Positions 8,229-17,148 of a stretch of DNA of 64,000 nt are shown in pieces. The DNA is from Rhodococcus sp. Z13 (lineage in GTDB: Bacteria > Actinomycetota > Actinomycetes > Mycobacteriales > Mycobacteriaceae). The notes beneath the pieces are model-generated. The model saw nothing but the letters and a program-made list of their open reading frames with translations, was not told the origin of the DNA and did not search any database. Numbering within the stretch: position 1 is the first letter of the stretch; each line of letters starts with the position of its first letter. The DNA is taken from NCBI RefSeq assembly GCF_025837095.1, contig NZ_CP107551.1, forward strand, positions 682,001 to 746,000. Direction: 5' to 3'. The position numbers were made by a program, and so were the translations under genes.

Positions 8229-9727
8229 ATGGACGTGTTGGATCTGTCCCGGTGGCAGTTCGGGATCACGACGGTGTATCACTTCATCCTCGTGCCGCTG
8301 ACGATCGGCCTCGCGCCGCTCGTCGCGATCATGCAGACGATGTGGGTGGTCACCGGCAAGGACCACTGGTACCGCCTCACGAAGTTCTTCGGGAAGATGT
8401 TCCTCATCAACTTCGCGCTCGGTGTCGCCACCGGCATCGTGCAGGAGTTCCAGTTCGGCATGAACTGGAGCGAGTACTCCCGGTTCGTGGGGGACGTCTT
8501 CGGCGCACCCTCGCACTCGAAGGCCTCGTCGCCTTCTTCATGGAGTCGACCTTCCTCGGCCTGTGGATCTTCGGCTGGACGCGCCTGCCGAAACTCGTTC
8601 ACCTCGCGACGATCTGGTTCGTCGCGATCGGCGTGAACGCCTCCGCCTTCTTCATCATCGCGGCGAACTCGTTCATGCAGCATCCCGTCGGGGCCACCTA
8701 CAACCCCGAGACCGGACGCGCCGAGCTGACGAGCATCTGGGAACTGCTCACCAACAACACCGCGCTGGCCGCGTTCCCTCACGCCGCCACCGGCGGATTC
8801 CTCACCGCCGCAACGTTCATCGCCGGCATCGGTGGATGGTGGATGGTCCGCAACATGCGTCGCGCCGCCGCGATCCGCGCCACCGAACCCGGTGAGGCCC
8901 AGCGACTCGAGGACGACGCCCGCGGGCTGTTCCGCCCCGCCACCCGCCTCGGCCTGATGGTCATGATCATCTCCGGCATCGGACTCTTCGTCACTGGCGA
9001 CATCCAGGCCAAGCTCATGTTCGAGCAGCAGCCGATGAAGATGGCCTCGGCCGAATCCCTGTGCCACACCGAGACGGATCCCAACTTCTCGATCCTCACC
9101 ATCGGTACGCACAACGACTGCGACGGCGTGATCCACGTCCTCGACGTGCCCTACGTGCTGCCCTTCCTCGCGCAGGGCGAATTCACCGATGTGACCCTCG
9201 AAGGTGTCGAGGACCTGCAGGCGCAGTACGAGGAGCAATTCGGCCCCGGCAACTACAAGCCCAACCTGTTCGTCACCTACTGGTCGTTCCGCGCGATGAT
9301 CGGCCTCGCCGCCGGATCCGCGGCACTGGCCCTGGCCGGGCTGTGGGTCACCCGCGGCGGCCGGGTCCCCGACCAGAAGTGGTTCTCGCGGCTGTCGATC
9401 ATCGCGATCCCCACGCCCTTCCTCGCCAACAGCGCCGGCTGGATCTTCACCGAGATGGGCCGCCAGCCCTGGGTGGTGCACCCGAATCCGACCGGCGTGG
9501 ACATGATCCGGCTGACCGTCGATCAGGGTGTCTCCGACCACGCGGCCGGAGCGGTGCTCACCTCGCTGATCGCCTTCACCCTCGTCTACGCGGCGCTCGG
9601 CGTGGTGTGGTTCTGGCTCATCCGCAAGTACGCGATGGAAGGCCCGCAGGAGCACGACGCCCAGCCGCCGGGCACCGACGACGACACCGACGACACGCAG
9701 CCCAAGCAGCTGTCCTTCGCGTACTAG
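8229..9727 (+). pseudogene. cydA: Cytochrome bd oxidase subunit I, one-base frameshift
   Basis: CydA is the quinol-oxidising, heme b558/b595/d subunit of cytochrome bd in the inner membrane. Two frames together give the whole protein. ATG 8229, five bases after GGAG, opens [19 protein letters not shown] and runs to GDVFGAP at 8510. The protein then resumes as [15 protein letters not shown] in the frame beginning at 8510. Restoring one C in the CCC at 8508-8510 gives 499 residues, the family length, with no other defect. The conserved His near residue 19 and the GRQP segment near the C-terminus are present. This is either a true null mutation or a homopolymer sequencing error; the intact cydB, cydD and cydC favour error or a recent mutation. 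Confidence 0.85.
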
Positions 9728-9739
9728 GAGAGTGCGGAC

Positions 9740-10777
9740 ATGGGACTCCAGGAAGTCTGGTTCATCCTCATCGCAGTTCTGTTCACGGGCTACTTCGTCC
9801 TCGAAGGCTTCGACTTCGGCGTCGGCATGCACTTCCCCGTCCTCGGCCGGGGCAGCAGCCCGGAGGCGGACACCCGCCGCCGGGTGCTGCTCAACACAAT
9901 CGGCCCGGTCTGGGACGGCAACGAGGTCTGGCTCATCACCGCCGGCGGTGCCCTGTTCGCCGCGTTCCCCGAGTGGTACGCCACCCTGTTCTCCGGTTTC
10001 TACCTGCCGCTGTTGCTGATCCTGCTCGCCCTGATCGTGCGGGTGTGCGCCATCGAATGGCGCGGCAAGATCGACGACCCGGCCTGGCGTCGCCGCTGCG
10101 ATCTGGGCATCATGTTCGGCTCGTGGGTGCCCGCCGTGCTGTGGGGTGTCGCCTTCGCGAACATCGTGCGCGGCGTCGCGATCGACGCCGACAAGCAGTA
10201 CGTCGGCGGCTTCTTCGACCTGCTCAATCCCTACGCCCTGCTCGGCGGCGCGACCACCGCGATCGTCTTCGCCCTGCACGGTGCGGTCTTCATCGCACTG
10301 AAGACCGAGGGGCCGGTCCGCACCGACGCGGTGGCTCTGTCCCGGAAGCTGGCCGTGCCGGCGGTCCTCGTCGCCGGTGCGTTCGTGGTGTGGACCCAGA
10401 TCGCCTACGGCAAGGGCTGGACGATCGCGCTCGTCGCCGTGGCAGGAGTCTCCCTGCTCGCGGTGGTCGCACTGACCGCCGCCGCACGGGAGGGCTGGGC
10501 GTTCGTGTTCACCACCGTCGCGATCGTCGCGACCTCGGTGCTGCTGTTCGCGTCGCTCTTCCCGAACGTCATGCCCTCGACACTCGACCCGTCCTGGTCG
10601 CTGACCATCGAGAACGCCTCGTCGAGCCCCTACACTCTGAAGGTCATGACGTGGGCCGCCGCATTCATGACGCCGGTCGTCCTGGCCTACCAGGGTTGGA
10701 CCTACTGGGTGTTCCGTCAGCGTCTGTCGACCGACCACATCCCGCACTCGATCGGGCTGAAGATCGGCTCGAAGTGA
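9740..10777 (+). CDS. cydB: Cytochrome bd oxidase subunit II
   Basis: This 345-residue polytopic membrane protein pairs with CydA. It opens MGLQEVWFILIAVLFTGYFVLEGFDFGVGM, the standard CydB N-terminus, and NTIGPVWDGNEVWLI follows near residue 52. About eight or nine hydrophobic segments are visible. CydB scaffolds the heme-bearing subunit of the proton-motive, high-oxygen-affinity terminal oxidase. It begins 12 bases after the cydA stop with AGGAGAG as ribosome site. Its GTGA overlap with cydD shows that the whole assembly set is one operon. The sequence is complete. Confidence 0.95.
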   Translation: MGLQEVWFILIAVLFTGYFVLEGFDFGVGMHFPVLGRGSSPEADTRRRVLLNTIGPVWDGNEVWLITAGGALFAAFPEWYATLFSGFYLPLLLILLALIVRVCAIEWRGKIDDPAWRRRCDLGIMFGSWVPAVLWGVAFANIVRGVAIDADKQYVGGFFDLLNPYALLGGATTAIVFALHGAVFIALKTEGPVRTDAVALSRKLAVPAVLVAGAFVVWTQIAYGKGWTIALVAVAGVSLLAVVALTAAAREGWAFVFTTVAIVATSVLLFASLFPNVMPSTLDPSWSLTIENASSSPYTLKVMTWAAAFMTPVVLAYQGWTYWVFRQRLSTDHIPHSIGLKIGSK

Positions 10778-12522
10778 CCCTCACCCGCCCGGCCGATCCG
10801 TCCGTCACCCCCGCCGGCGCCACCGCGCGCCGGCGGGGGCCGGTGGATCCGCGGTTGTGGCGCCGCTCCGCCTCGGCGCGCGGATATCTCGCGCTGTCCG
10901 TGCTCACCTCGGTGGTCGACGTCGTGATGGTCGTGGTCACCGCCCTGGTGATCGGCCGGGTGCTCGCGGGCGTCATCACCACCGACGCCCGGTCCGTCGG
11001 CGACTGGTCCCGCGATCTGGCGGTGCTCGCCGGGGCGATCGCCGTGCGGGTCGCGGTGACGTGGCTGCAGTCGCGGTTCGCGCACCGCTCGGCGACCCGC
11101 GTCGTCACCGAACTCGAACACGCCGTGCTGACCGCGGCCGCGGATCTCCCGCCCCGCGAACTCGATCCACGCCGCGACGAGATCGCCGTCGTCCTCACCC
11201 GCGGACTCGACGGGCTGAAGGACTATCTCACCGGCTACATCCCGGCGCTGATCCTCGCCGTGATCCTCACCCCGGTGACGATCGTCGTCATCGCCCTGCA
11301 CGACCTCACGTCGGCGATCATCGTCGTCGTCACCCTGCCGCTCATCCCGATCTTCATGATCCTCATCGGCCTGCTCACCAAGGGGAAGGCCGACCGCACG
11401 CTGCGCGCGATGACCACCCTGTCGTCGCAACTGCTCGACCTGCTCGCCGGACTGCCGACGCTGCGCGCCCTCGGCAGGGAGAAGGGCCCGGCCGCCCGGG
11501 TCCGCGAACTCGGCGACGACCACCGGAAGACCACGATGTCCGCGTTGCGCGTCGCCTTCCTGTCCGGGACGGTGCTGGAGTTCCTGGCGACCCTGTCGGT
11601 CGCGTTGGTCGCGGTGAGCATCGGCATGCGGCTGGTGAACGGTTCCATGCCGCTCGAGGCCGGGATCGTCGCGCTGATCCTCGCCCCCGAGGCGTACCTG
11701 CCGCTGCGCACCGTGGGCAGCAGGTTCCACGCCGCCGAGGACGGGATGGCCGCCGCCGAGAAGGCGTTCGCCGTGCTCGACGCCGTCCCGCCCGCCGACC
11801 GGGCGGACCCGGGCCCGGAAGCGCAGCCCGCCGGCCCCGCCACGGCCTGCGAGATCGTCCTCGCCGGTGTGTCCGTCGCCGGTCGCGACGGGCACGCACC
11901 GCACCGGCTCGACGCCGTGTGCCGGCCCGGCCGGATCACCGCGCTCACCGGCGCCAACGGCGCCGGCAAGTCCTCGACCCTGCTCGCCGTGCTCGGCCTC
12001 GCCGACCTCGCGGAGGGCTCGGTCACCGTCGACGGCACCCCCGTCCACGGCGACGAGGCGTGGTGGAGCCGCGTCGCGTGGCTGCCGCAGCGACCGGTGC
12101 TGCTGCCCGGCACCCTCGCCGACAACCTGCGGCTCACCGGCGCCGACCCCGACTCGGACCTTCTCGACGAGGTTTGTGCCGCAACGGGATTCGACGCGGT
12201 TCTGGCCGAGCTACCGGACGGCTGGGACACCCGCGTCGGAACGGGCGGAACCGGACTGTCACTCGGGCAGCGTCAGCGGCTCGCCCTCACCCGCACTCTC
12301 GCGTCGCCACGCTCGGTGCTGCTGCTCGACGAGCCCACCGCCCATCTCGACCCCGACTCCGAGGCCACCGTGCTCGCCACCCTGCGCGAACTCGCCCGTG
12401 CCGGTCGCACCGTGGTGGTGGTCGCGCACCGACCCACCCTGCTCTCGATCGCCGACGAGATCGTCACCGTCCACTCCGAGCGTGCGGACGCCGCACGGGC
12501 GGGCGAGGAGGTGTCCCGATGA
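10774..12522 (+). CDS. cydD: Heterodimeric ABC exporter subunit CydD
   Basis: CydD is one half of the CydDC exporter needed for cytochrome bd assembly and linked to export of reduced thiols or heme-related cargo. The 582-residue protein has an N-terminal six-helix membrane domain (about 30-310) and a C-terminal ATPase domain. Walker A is GANGAGKSS at 393-401, followed by the signature LSLGQRQRL, Walker B VLLLDEPTAHLD and the switch VAHR. Start GTG 10774 overlaps the cydB stop as GTGA. It is a separate gene from cydC, as in mycobacteria; some actinomycetes have a CydDC fusion. All ATPase motifs are intact. Confidence 0.92.
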   Translation: MTLTRPADPSVTPAGATARRRGPVDPRLWRRSASARGYLALSVLTSVVDVVMVVVTALVIGRVLAGVITTDARSVGDWSRDLAVLAGAIAVRVAVTWLQSRFAHRSATRVVTELEHAVLTAAADLPPRELDPRRDEIAVVLTRGLDGLKDYLTGYIPALILAVILTPVTIVVIALHDLTSAIIVVVTLPLIPIFMILIGLLTKGKADRTLRAMTTLSSQLLDLLAGLPTLRALGREKGPAARVRELGDDHRKTTMSALRVAFLSGTVLEFLATLSVALVAVSIGMRLVNGSMPLEAGIVALILAPEAYLPLRTVGSRFHAAEDGMAAAEKAFAVLDAVPPADRADPGPEAQPAGPATACEIVLAGVSVAGRDGHAPHRLDAVCRPGRITALTGANGAGKSSTLLAVLGLADLAEGSVTVDGTPVHGDEAWWSRVAWLPQRPVLLPGTLADNLRLTGADPDSDLLDEVCAATGFDAVLAELPDGWDTRVGTGGTGLSLGQRQRLALTRTLASPRSVLLLDEPTAHLDPDSEATVLATLRELARAGRTVVVVAHRPTLLSIADEIVTVHSERADAARAGEEVSR

Positions 12523-14186
12523 ACGATCTGCGTCGCGCCATGGCCCTGCTCGAACTCGAATCCCGGCGTGTCCTGACGGCCGTCGCCGCCGGCGTCGCGA
12601 CCCTCGGCAGCGCCCTGCTGCTGGCGGGCCTGTCGGCCTGGCTGATCGTCCGCGCCTGGGAGATGCCGCCGGTGCTCGACCTGACCGTCGCCGTCGTCGC
12701 CGTGCGCGCCCTGGGCATCTCCCGCGGGCTGTTCCGCTACTTCGAGCGACTGGCCACCCACGAGACCGCGCTGCGCGGCACCACCTCGGCTCGCGCGAAC
12801 CTCTACCGGCGACTCGCCGAGGGCGATCCCGCCGCCGCGGCCGGACTGGGCCGCGGCGACCTGCTCGCCCGCACCGGATCCGACGTCGACGCGCTCGGGG
12901 ACGTGGTGGTCCGCGCCCTCGTGCCCATCGCCGTGGCCGCGGTGCTGTCCGTCGCGGCGGTGGTGACCCTCGCGGTCATCACACCCGCCGCCGGGGCGGT
13001 GCTCGCCGTCGCCCTGCTCGTCGCGGGAGTGCTGGCACCCTGGCTGTCCGCGCGGGCGGCCGCCACCGCCGACGCCCGCGCCGACGCCGCACGCACCCGG
13101 TTCACCGAGGACGCCGTCACCGTCCTCGACCACGCGGCGGAACTGCGGGTCGCGGGACGGCTGGCGCCGCTCGCACGCCGGGCCCGCGCCTCGAACGTCG
13201 CGTCGGTCCGCGCCACCGACCGGTCGGCGGTTCCCTCGGCGTTCGCCGACGCCGCGGCACCCCTCGCCGTCGGGGCGAGCGTCCTCGGGTCGCTGCTGAT
13301 CGGCATCACCGTCTTCGGCTCCGCCCCCGACGCGATGAGCCCGACCACCCTGGGTGTGCTCGTGCTGCTGCCGCTGTCGGCCTTCGAGGCCACCTCCGTG
13401 CTCCCGGCTGCGGCCCAGACCCTCAACCGGGCCCGCTCGGCGGCCGGGCGGATCGTGGACCTGCTCGACCGGGCGGATCGCCCGGTGCCGCGCGGCACCG
13501 CACCGGCCGACGGGCCGGGCCGGCTGCAGGCCGTGGGGTTGTGCAGCGGCTGGCCGGACGGGACGGTCACCGCACCGCTAGATCTCGACGTGCCCTCCGG
13601 CAGCCGGATCGCGATCGTCGGGAGCAGCGGCAGCGGCAAGACCACCGCCCTGATGACCCTGGCGGGACTGCTCCCGCCCCGCGCCGGGGCGGTCACCCTC
13701 GACGGCACCGACCTCGTCGACGTGGATCCGGACGCCCTGCGCCGCCGCATCGGTTTCTTCGCCGAGGACGCGCACCTGTTCGACACGTCGATCCTCGAGA
13801 ACCTGCGGGTCGCGCGGGGGGACATCGACGAGGACGAGGCACGCACCGCCCTCGCCGCGGTCGGGCTGGGGGAGTGGGTGGACGGGTTGCCGGACGGCGT
13901 CCACACCGTGCTCGGTGCGGGAGCCCGGACGGTCTCCGGTGGTCAGCGGAGACGCATCCTGCTGGCCCGGGCGCTGCTGTCGCCGGCACAGATCCTGCTG
14001 CTCGACGAACCCACCGAGCATCTCGACGACGAGGCGGCGGAGCAGTTGCAGCGCCGGCTCCTCGACCGGGAGGCCGGTCTCGTGGACCCGGATCGCAGTG
14101 TCGTGGTCGTCACGCACCGGCTGCCCTGTGACACCGCAGCCGACCGGGTTGTTCGCGTCGAGAAAAATGCGTTGCCCGCCTCGTGA
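12519..14186 (+). CDS. cydC: Heterodimeric ABC exporter subunit CydC
   Basis: This 555-residue partner of CydD has an N-terminal membrane domain with LEAGS-like hydrophobic helices and a C-terminal ATPase domain. Walker A is GSSGSGKTT at 368-376, the signature is VSGGQRRRI, Walker B is ILLLDEPTEHLD, and the H-loop is VTHR. Start ATG 12519 overlaps the cydD stop as ATGA. The D-loop and Q-loop regions look normal, so both ATP sites of the heterodimer could be active. No strong terminator is obvious after the stop, although the next gene is convergent. It ends the cyd operon. Confidence 0.92.
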   Translation: MNDLRRAMALLELESRRVLTAVAAGVATLGSALLLAGLSAWLIVRAWEMPPVLDLTVAVVAVRALGISRGLFRYFERLATHETALRGTTSARANLYRRLAEGDPAAAAGLGRGDLLARTGSDVDALGDVVVRALVPIAVAAVLSVAAVVTLAVITPAAGAVLAVALLVAGVLAPWLSARAAATADARADAARTRFTEDAVTVLDHAAELRVAGRLAPLARRARASNVASVRATDRSAVPSAFADAAAPLAVGASVLGSLLIGITVFGSAPDAMSPTTLGVLVLLPLSAFEATSVLPAAAQTLNRARSAAGRIVDLLDRADRPVPRGTAPADGPGRLQAVGLCSGWPDGTVTAPLDLDVPSGSRIAIVGSSGSGKTTALMTLAGLLPPRAGAVTLDGTDLVDVDPDALRRRIGFFAEDAHLFDTSILENLRVARGDIDEDEARTALAAVGLGEWVDGLPDGVHTVLGAGARTVSGGQRRRILLARALLSPAQILLLDEPTEHLDDEAAEQLQRRLLDREAGLVDPDRSVVVVTHRLPCDTAADRVVRVEKNALPAS

Positions 14187-14215
14187 ACCGAGCGTAGTTT
14201 CGCTGGTACACGAGG

Positions 14216-14271
14216 AAGGAGGTGGTCTGAAAGTGGTAGATATTCGGACGCGTGAGGTGGCTACCCGCTAG
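14216..14271 (+). other. Perfect Shine-Dalgarno with a 12-codon open frame
   Basis: AAGGAGGT at 14216-14223 matches the anti-Shine-Dalgarno sequence exactly. Nine bases later GTG 14233 opens a 12-codon frame, read as VVDIRTREVATR with a first-codon Met, ending at TAG 14271. The frame lies 30 bases after cydC and no plus-strand gene follows, so it is not an obvious leader. It may be a microprotein or the remnant of a leader region. I do not recognise it. Confidence 0.35.
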
Positions 14272-14476
14272 CTGCTCGCCGACGACGGAATTCACCGACC
14301 GCGCGTGCGGCTGGCGAATCCCAGGTAGTCACCCGGCCCCCGAGTCCCCGATCCGTCCGATCGGGATCACCGGTACGACGGAGCGATCCGTCCCGGCGAC
14401 ACGGCTCGGGGGTCGTCCGCGTTCGGGGAAGCGTTCCCGGCGGTGTGTTCGCGGAGGGAGTGCGGAGCCGCCGCGG

Positions 14477-15142
14477 TCAGCCGACGTAGCGCGTCAGCCG
14501 CGCGGACATTCGGGGCTTCAGCTCGCCGTCGGCGGTGACCCGCTCCTCGACGTAGGCCAGATCGCCGCCGTCCACGATGCCGTAGAGACGCTTGGCGCCG
14601 CCGACGACCTCACCGGACTTGGTACGGATGACGACGTCGGTCGCGACCTCCCAGGAGGACTGCGTCAGCGCGGTGCCGTAGTACAGCTCGACCACACCGG
14701 AGCTGTGCGTCAGCAGCAGCTCCAGGGTCTCGGGATCGTCGCTGCCGGGAGCACCCTTGCCGGACACCCGCCAGAAGCCGCTCTCACGACGGTCCTCGGC
14801 GACGTACGCCCCGGACTCGTCGAGACGCCACGACCGGGCCTCCCAGGTGAGGAACTCCCCGCCGTTGTGTGCGACGACGATCTGCTGACCGAACGGGTAG
14901 TCGCCGGTCTCGGGATCGTTGGCCTCGCCCTCGCCGCGCCACACGCCGACCATCGGCAGGACCGCGAGCAGGGCGGGGTTCAGATCCGGACCGAGCCGCA
15001 GGTTCGCGGTGTCCTCGGCGCCCGGCAGTCCCTCGAGAACGGGGATGTTGAGCTCTGCGGTGACGCGTGCGCGTTCGGCCGCCCGAGCGATGGCCTCGTC
15101 GCCGCTACGTCGCGCGCCGCCGTCCGATCCGGCGCCGGTCAC
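14477..15142 (-). CDS. Nitrobindin-like beta-barrel protein (Rv0813c-like)
   Basis: This 221-residue protein of the FABP-like/nitrobindin fold is syntenic with Rv0813c. The signature [20 protein letters not shown] lies near residue 66, and a ten-stranded barrel pattern continues to the C-terminus. Heme-binding nitrobindins have a histidine in a P-H-x-x-A-x-L block near the end; here the block reads KPRMSARL, with Arg in that place. Binding of a fatty acid or another small ligand is therefore as likely as nitric oxide chemistry. Start GTG 15142 overlaps the stop of the small membrane gene upstream as GTGA. The protein is cytoplasmic. Confidence 0.8.
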   Translation of the reverse strand: MTGAGSDGGARRSGDEAIARAAERARVTAELNIPVLEGLPGAEDTANLRLGPDLNPALLAVLPMVGVWRGEGEANDPETGDYPFGQQIVVAHNGGEFLTWEARSWRLDESGAYVAEDRRESGFWRVSGKGAPGSDDPETLELLLTHSSGVVELYYGTALTQSSWEVATDVVIRTKSGEVVGGAKRLYGIVDGGDLAYVEERVTADGELKPRMSARLTRYVG

Positions 15143-15237
15143 GATCCGTCGGTGACGACGCGGTAGATGGTGTACAGCGCGAACCAGGTGATGAGCACCG
15201 CCGCGACGACCAGGAGAATTTCGAAGAAGATGACCAC
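15139..15237 (-). CDS. 32-residue membrane protein
   Basis: This short gene starts at GTG 15237 with [18 protein letters not shown] and ends YRVVTDGS. One transmembrane helix covers about residues 2-24 and a short cytoplasmic tail follows. Its TGA overlaps the GTG of the nitrobindin-like gene as GTGA, which supports real translation and coupling. Small proteins of this kind are found beside Rv0813c homologues, but no function is known. The sulfurtransferase-operon terminator lies just upstream, so this pair has its own promoter between 15238 and 15273. Confidence 0.65.
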   Translation of the reverse strand: MVIFFEILLVVAAVLITWFALYTIYRVVTDGS

Positions 15238-15273
15238 GCGGTCATTCTAGACGGCGTACTTTCCACCGCACGA

Positions 15274-15308
15274 CGAAGGGCCCCGCTCCACCGGAGCGGG
15301 GCCCTTCG
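15274..15308 (-). terminator. Terminator of the sulfurtransferase operon
   Basis: Arms CGAAGGGCCCCGCTCC (15274-15289) and GGAGCGGGGCCCTTCG (15293-15308) pair perfectly over 16 bases around a three-base loop. The hairpin lies 18 bases beyond the sseC stop on the minus strand. Confidence 0.85.
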
Positions 15309-15325
15309 GTCGGTCGTCCGTGTGA

Positions 15326-15631
15326 CTACTTGGCGACCGTCACGTCGACGTTGTGCACGCCGGGAGCCGTCGGGCTCACGGTCGCGGTGCCGTTGCCGGA
15401 GCTCGACAGCGCACGGACCTTCCAGTCGCCGGGGGCGGCGAAGAAACGGAAGTCGCCGGTCGCCGAGGCGACGACCTCGGCGGTGAACTCGTCGGTGCTG
15501 TCGAGCAGACGCACGAAGGCGCCGCCCACGGGCTCACCGTCGGCGTTCAGGACACGGCCGGTGATGACCGTCTCCTTCTCGGTGTCCACGCCGGCGGGCA
15601 GGGTCTGGGTCTGGACGGGGGCTCCGCACAT
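15326..15631 (-). CDS. sseC: DUF1416 protein SseC
   Basis: This 101-residue protein starts at ATG 15631 with MCGAPVQTQTLPAG. The rest has the pattern of a carboxypeptidase-regulatory-like beta sandwich (TGRVLNADGEPVGGAFVRLL). It corresponds to SseC2 (Rv0814c), which always follows a thiosulfate sulfurtransferase gene. The N-terminal MCG cysteine could accept sulfur, but the exact role is not established. The gene begins two bases after the sulfurtransferase stop, so translation is almost certainly coupled. The operon terminator follows directly. Confidence 0.9.
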   Translation of the reverse strand: MCGAPVQTQTLPAGVDTEKETVITGRVLNADGEPVGGAFVRLLDSTDEFTAEVVASATGDFRFFAAPGDWKVRALSSSGNGTATVSPTAPGVHNVDVTVAK

Positions 15632-15633
15632 GA

Positions 15634-16470
15634 TCAGTTGACCTCCAGTTCGATCGGGGCGCCGACGAGCGAGCCGTACTCGACCCAGCTGCCGTCGTAG
15701 TTCTTGACGTTCTTCTTGCCGAGGATCTCCTGCAGCACGAACCAGGTGTGGCTCGAGCGCTCGCCGATACGGCAGTAGGCGATGGTCTCCTTGCTGTCGT
15801 CGAAGCCCTTCTCGGCGTACAGCTTCTCGAGTTCCTCGTCGGACTTGAAGGTGCCGTCCTCGTTGGCGGTGGTGCTCCACGGGATGTTGATGGCACCGGG
15901 GACGTGGCCGCGCTGCTGGGCCTGCTCCTGCGGGAGGTGGGCCGGGGCGAGGATCTTGCCGGAGAACTCGTCGGGCGAGCGCACGTCGACGATGTTCTTG
16001 GTGCCGATCGAGTCGATCACCTCGTCGCGGAAGGCGCGGATCGAGTGGTCGGGCTCGGCGGCCTTGTACTCGGTGGCCGGGCGGGTGACCTCGTCCTTCG
16101 ACAGCGGACGGCCGTCGAGCTCCCACTTCTTGCGGCCACCGTCGATGAGCTTGACGTCCTTGTGCCCGTAGATCTTGAAGTACCAGTAGGCGTAGGCGGC
16201 GAACCAGTTGTTGTTACCGCCGTAGAGCACGACGGTGTCGTCGTTGGCGATGCCCTTGCGGGAGAGCAGCTCGGAGAACTGCTCGCGGTTCAGGAAGTCG
16301 CGGCGGACGCCGTCCTGCAGGTCCTTGCGCCAGTCGAGCTTGACGGCACCCTCGATGTGCCCACCGTCGTAGGCGCTGGTGTCCTCGTCGACCTCGACGA
16401 AGACGACCTTCGGGGTGCCGAGGTTCTGCTCGGCCCAGTCGGCGGAGACCAGGACGTCGGAGCGAGCCAT
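15634..16470 (-). CDS. cysA2: Thiosulfate sulfurtransferase (CysA2/SseA type)
   Basis: This 278-residue tandem-rhodanese enzyme transfers sulfane sulfur from thiosulfate to cyanide or to a cellular acceptor. The N-terminal inactive rhodanese domain (about 5-130) includes DWRKDLQDGVRRDF. The C-terminal domain carries the active cysteine, Cys233, in AYCRIGERSSHTW, matching the CRxGx[RT] loop of thiosulfate sulfurtransferases. The start is ATG 16470. It sits between a DUF4395 gene and sseC and downstream of a polycysteine leader, which ties its expression to cysteine supply. It is cytoplasmic and was likely also named sseA. Confidence 0.93.
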   Translation of the reverse strand: MARSDVLVSADWAEQNLGTPKVVFVEVDEDTSAYDGGHIEGAVKLDWRKDLQDGVRRDFLNREQFSELLSRKGIANDDTVVLYGGNNNWFAAYAYWYFKIYGHKDVKLIDGGRKKWELDGRPLSKDEVTRPATEYKAAEPDHSIRAFRDEVIDSIGTKNIVDVRSPDEFSGKILAPAHLPQEQAQQRGHVPGAINIPWSTTANEDGTFKSDEELEKLYAEKGFDDSKETIAYCRIGERSSHTWFVLQEILGKKNVKNYDGSWVEYGSLVGAPIELEVN

Positions 16471-16572
16471 GGATGTTCCTTTCGGGTGATGGATCTGCGA
16501 GTTTCTGTCCCGGCACGCGGAGGATCCCCCGCGCCGGTGAGGATGTACGGGATGTCGGTCGGTGACCGCCGG

Positions 16573-17037
16573 TCAGGCGGCCACGCGACGCATTCGGGCG
16601 ATCAGCGGGTAGATACGGCAGCCCAGGCAGACACCGAAAGCGGCGTTGAGCAGTGCCGCGAACAGGGCGAACCCTGCGGCGACCGCCCCCAGAACGACCG
16701 CGCCGGTGAGGAACCCGACGGTTCCGACGGCGGCGAAGACGAATCCGACCAGCTGCGCGAACCGCAGCGGCTCCACCGGCTCGGTCTCGGTCGGAGCACC
16801 GAGGCGGGGAGCGACGAGACGGGCGAAGAGCGCACCGTACGGGCTGCGGCGCGGCCCGAGCGCTGCTCCGAGCGCGAACACGATCGTCTGGACGGCCAGG
16901 ATCACGGCCGCCGCGACGGGAGAGAACGCAGCGGCGACCAGGGCGACGACGAGGACACCGGTGGTGATCCAGGCTGCGAAACGGGGACCTCGAACGTCGA
17001 CCTGTCGGACGGGCGTTCCGGAGGTGGTACCGGACAT
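16573..17037 (-). CDS. DUF4395 integral membrane protein
   Basis: This 154-residue protein has four predicted membrane helices (about 22-60 and 88-140). A CLGC motif near residue 137 in FGVCLGCRIYPL is the hallmark of DUF4395. The paired cysteines at the membrane edge suggest a thiol-redox or sulfur-transfer role with the adjacent sulfurtransferase, though no biochemical function is established. Start ATG 17037 follows CAGGAG. It is the first main gene after the polycysteine leader at 17149-17214, with 111 bases between, and is 102 bases before the sulfurtransferase gene. Confidence 0.88.
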   Translation of the reverse strand: MSGTTSGTPVRQVDVRGPRFAAWITTGVLVVALVAAAFSPVAAAVILAVQTIVFALGAALGPRRSPYGALFARLVAPRLGAPTETEPVEPLRFAQLVGFVFAAVGTVGFLTGAVVLGAVAAGFALFAALLNAAFGVCLGCRIYPLIARMRRVAA

Positions 17038-17148
17038 GGGGAAACTCCTGCTGGAATCGATATCGCTGGGCGGTGATCGACGGTGGACCGCGGGCGATTC
17101 GTGTGTGGGGCGGTACGGGCCGCCGCTACGGAAAGGTCGCCGGAACGG

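Noticed and set aside
8060-8500. Upstream extension of the second cydA frame as a separate N-terminus
   Set aside because: The residues encoded before LALEG are Arg/His/Pro-rich noise in the wrong phase; the true N-terminus lies in the other frame and ends at the one-base deletion.
8279-10747. Minus-strand open frame of over 800 codons opposite cydA/cydB
   Set aside because: It mirrors the conserved cyd genes and is composed of Glu/Arg/His-rich noise; no domain is recognisable.
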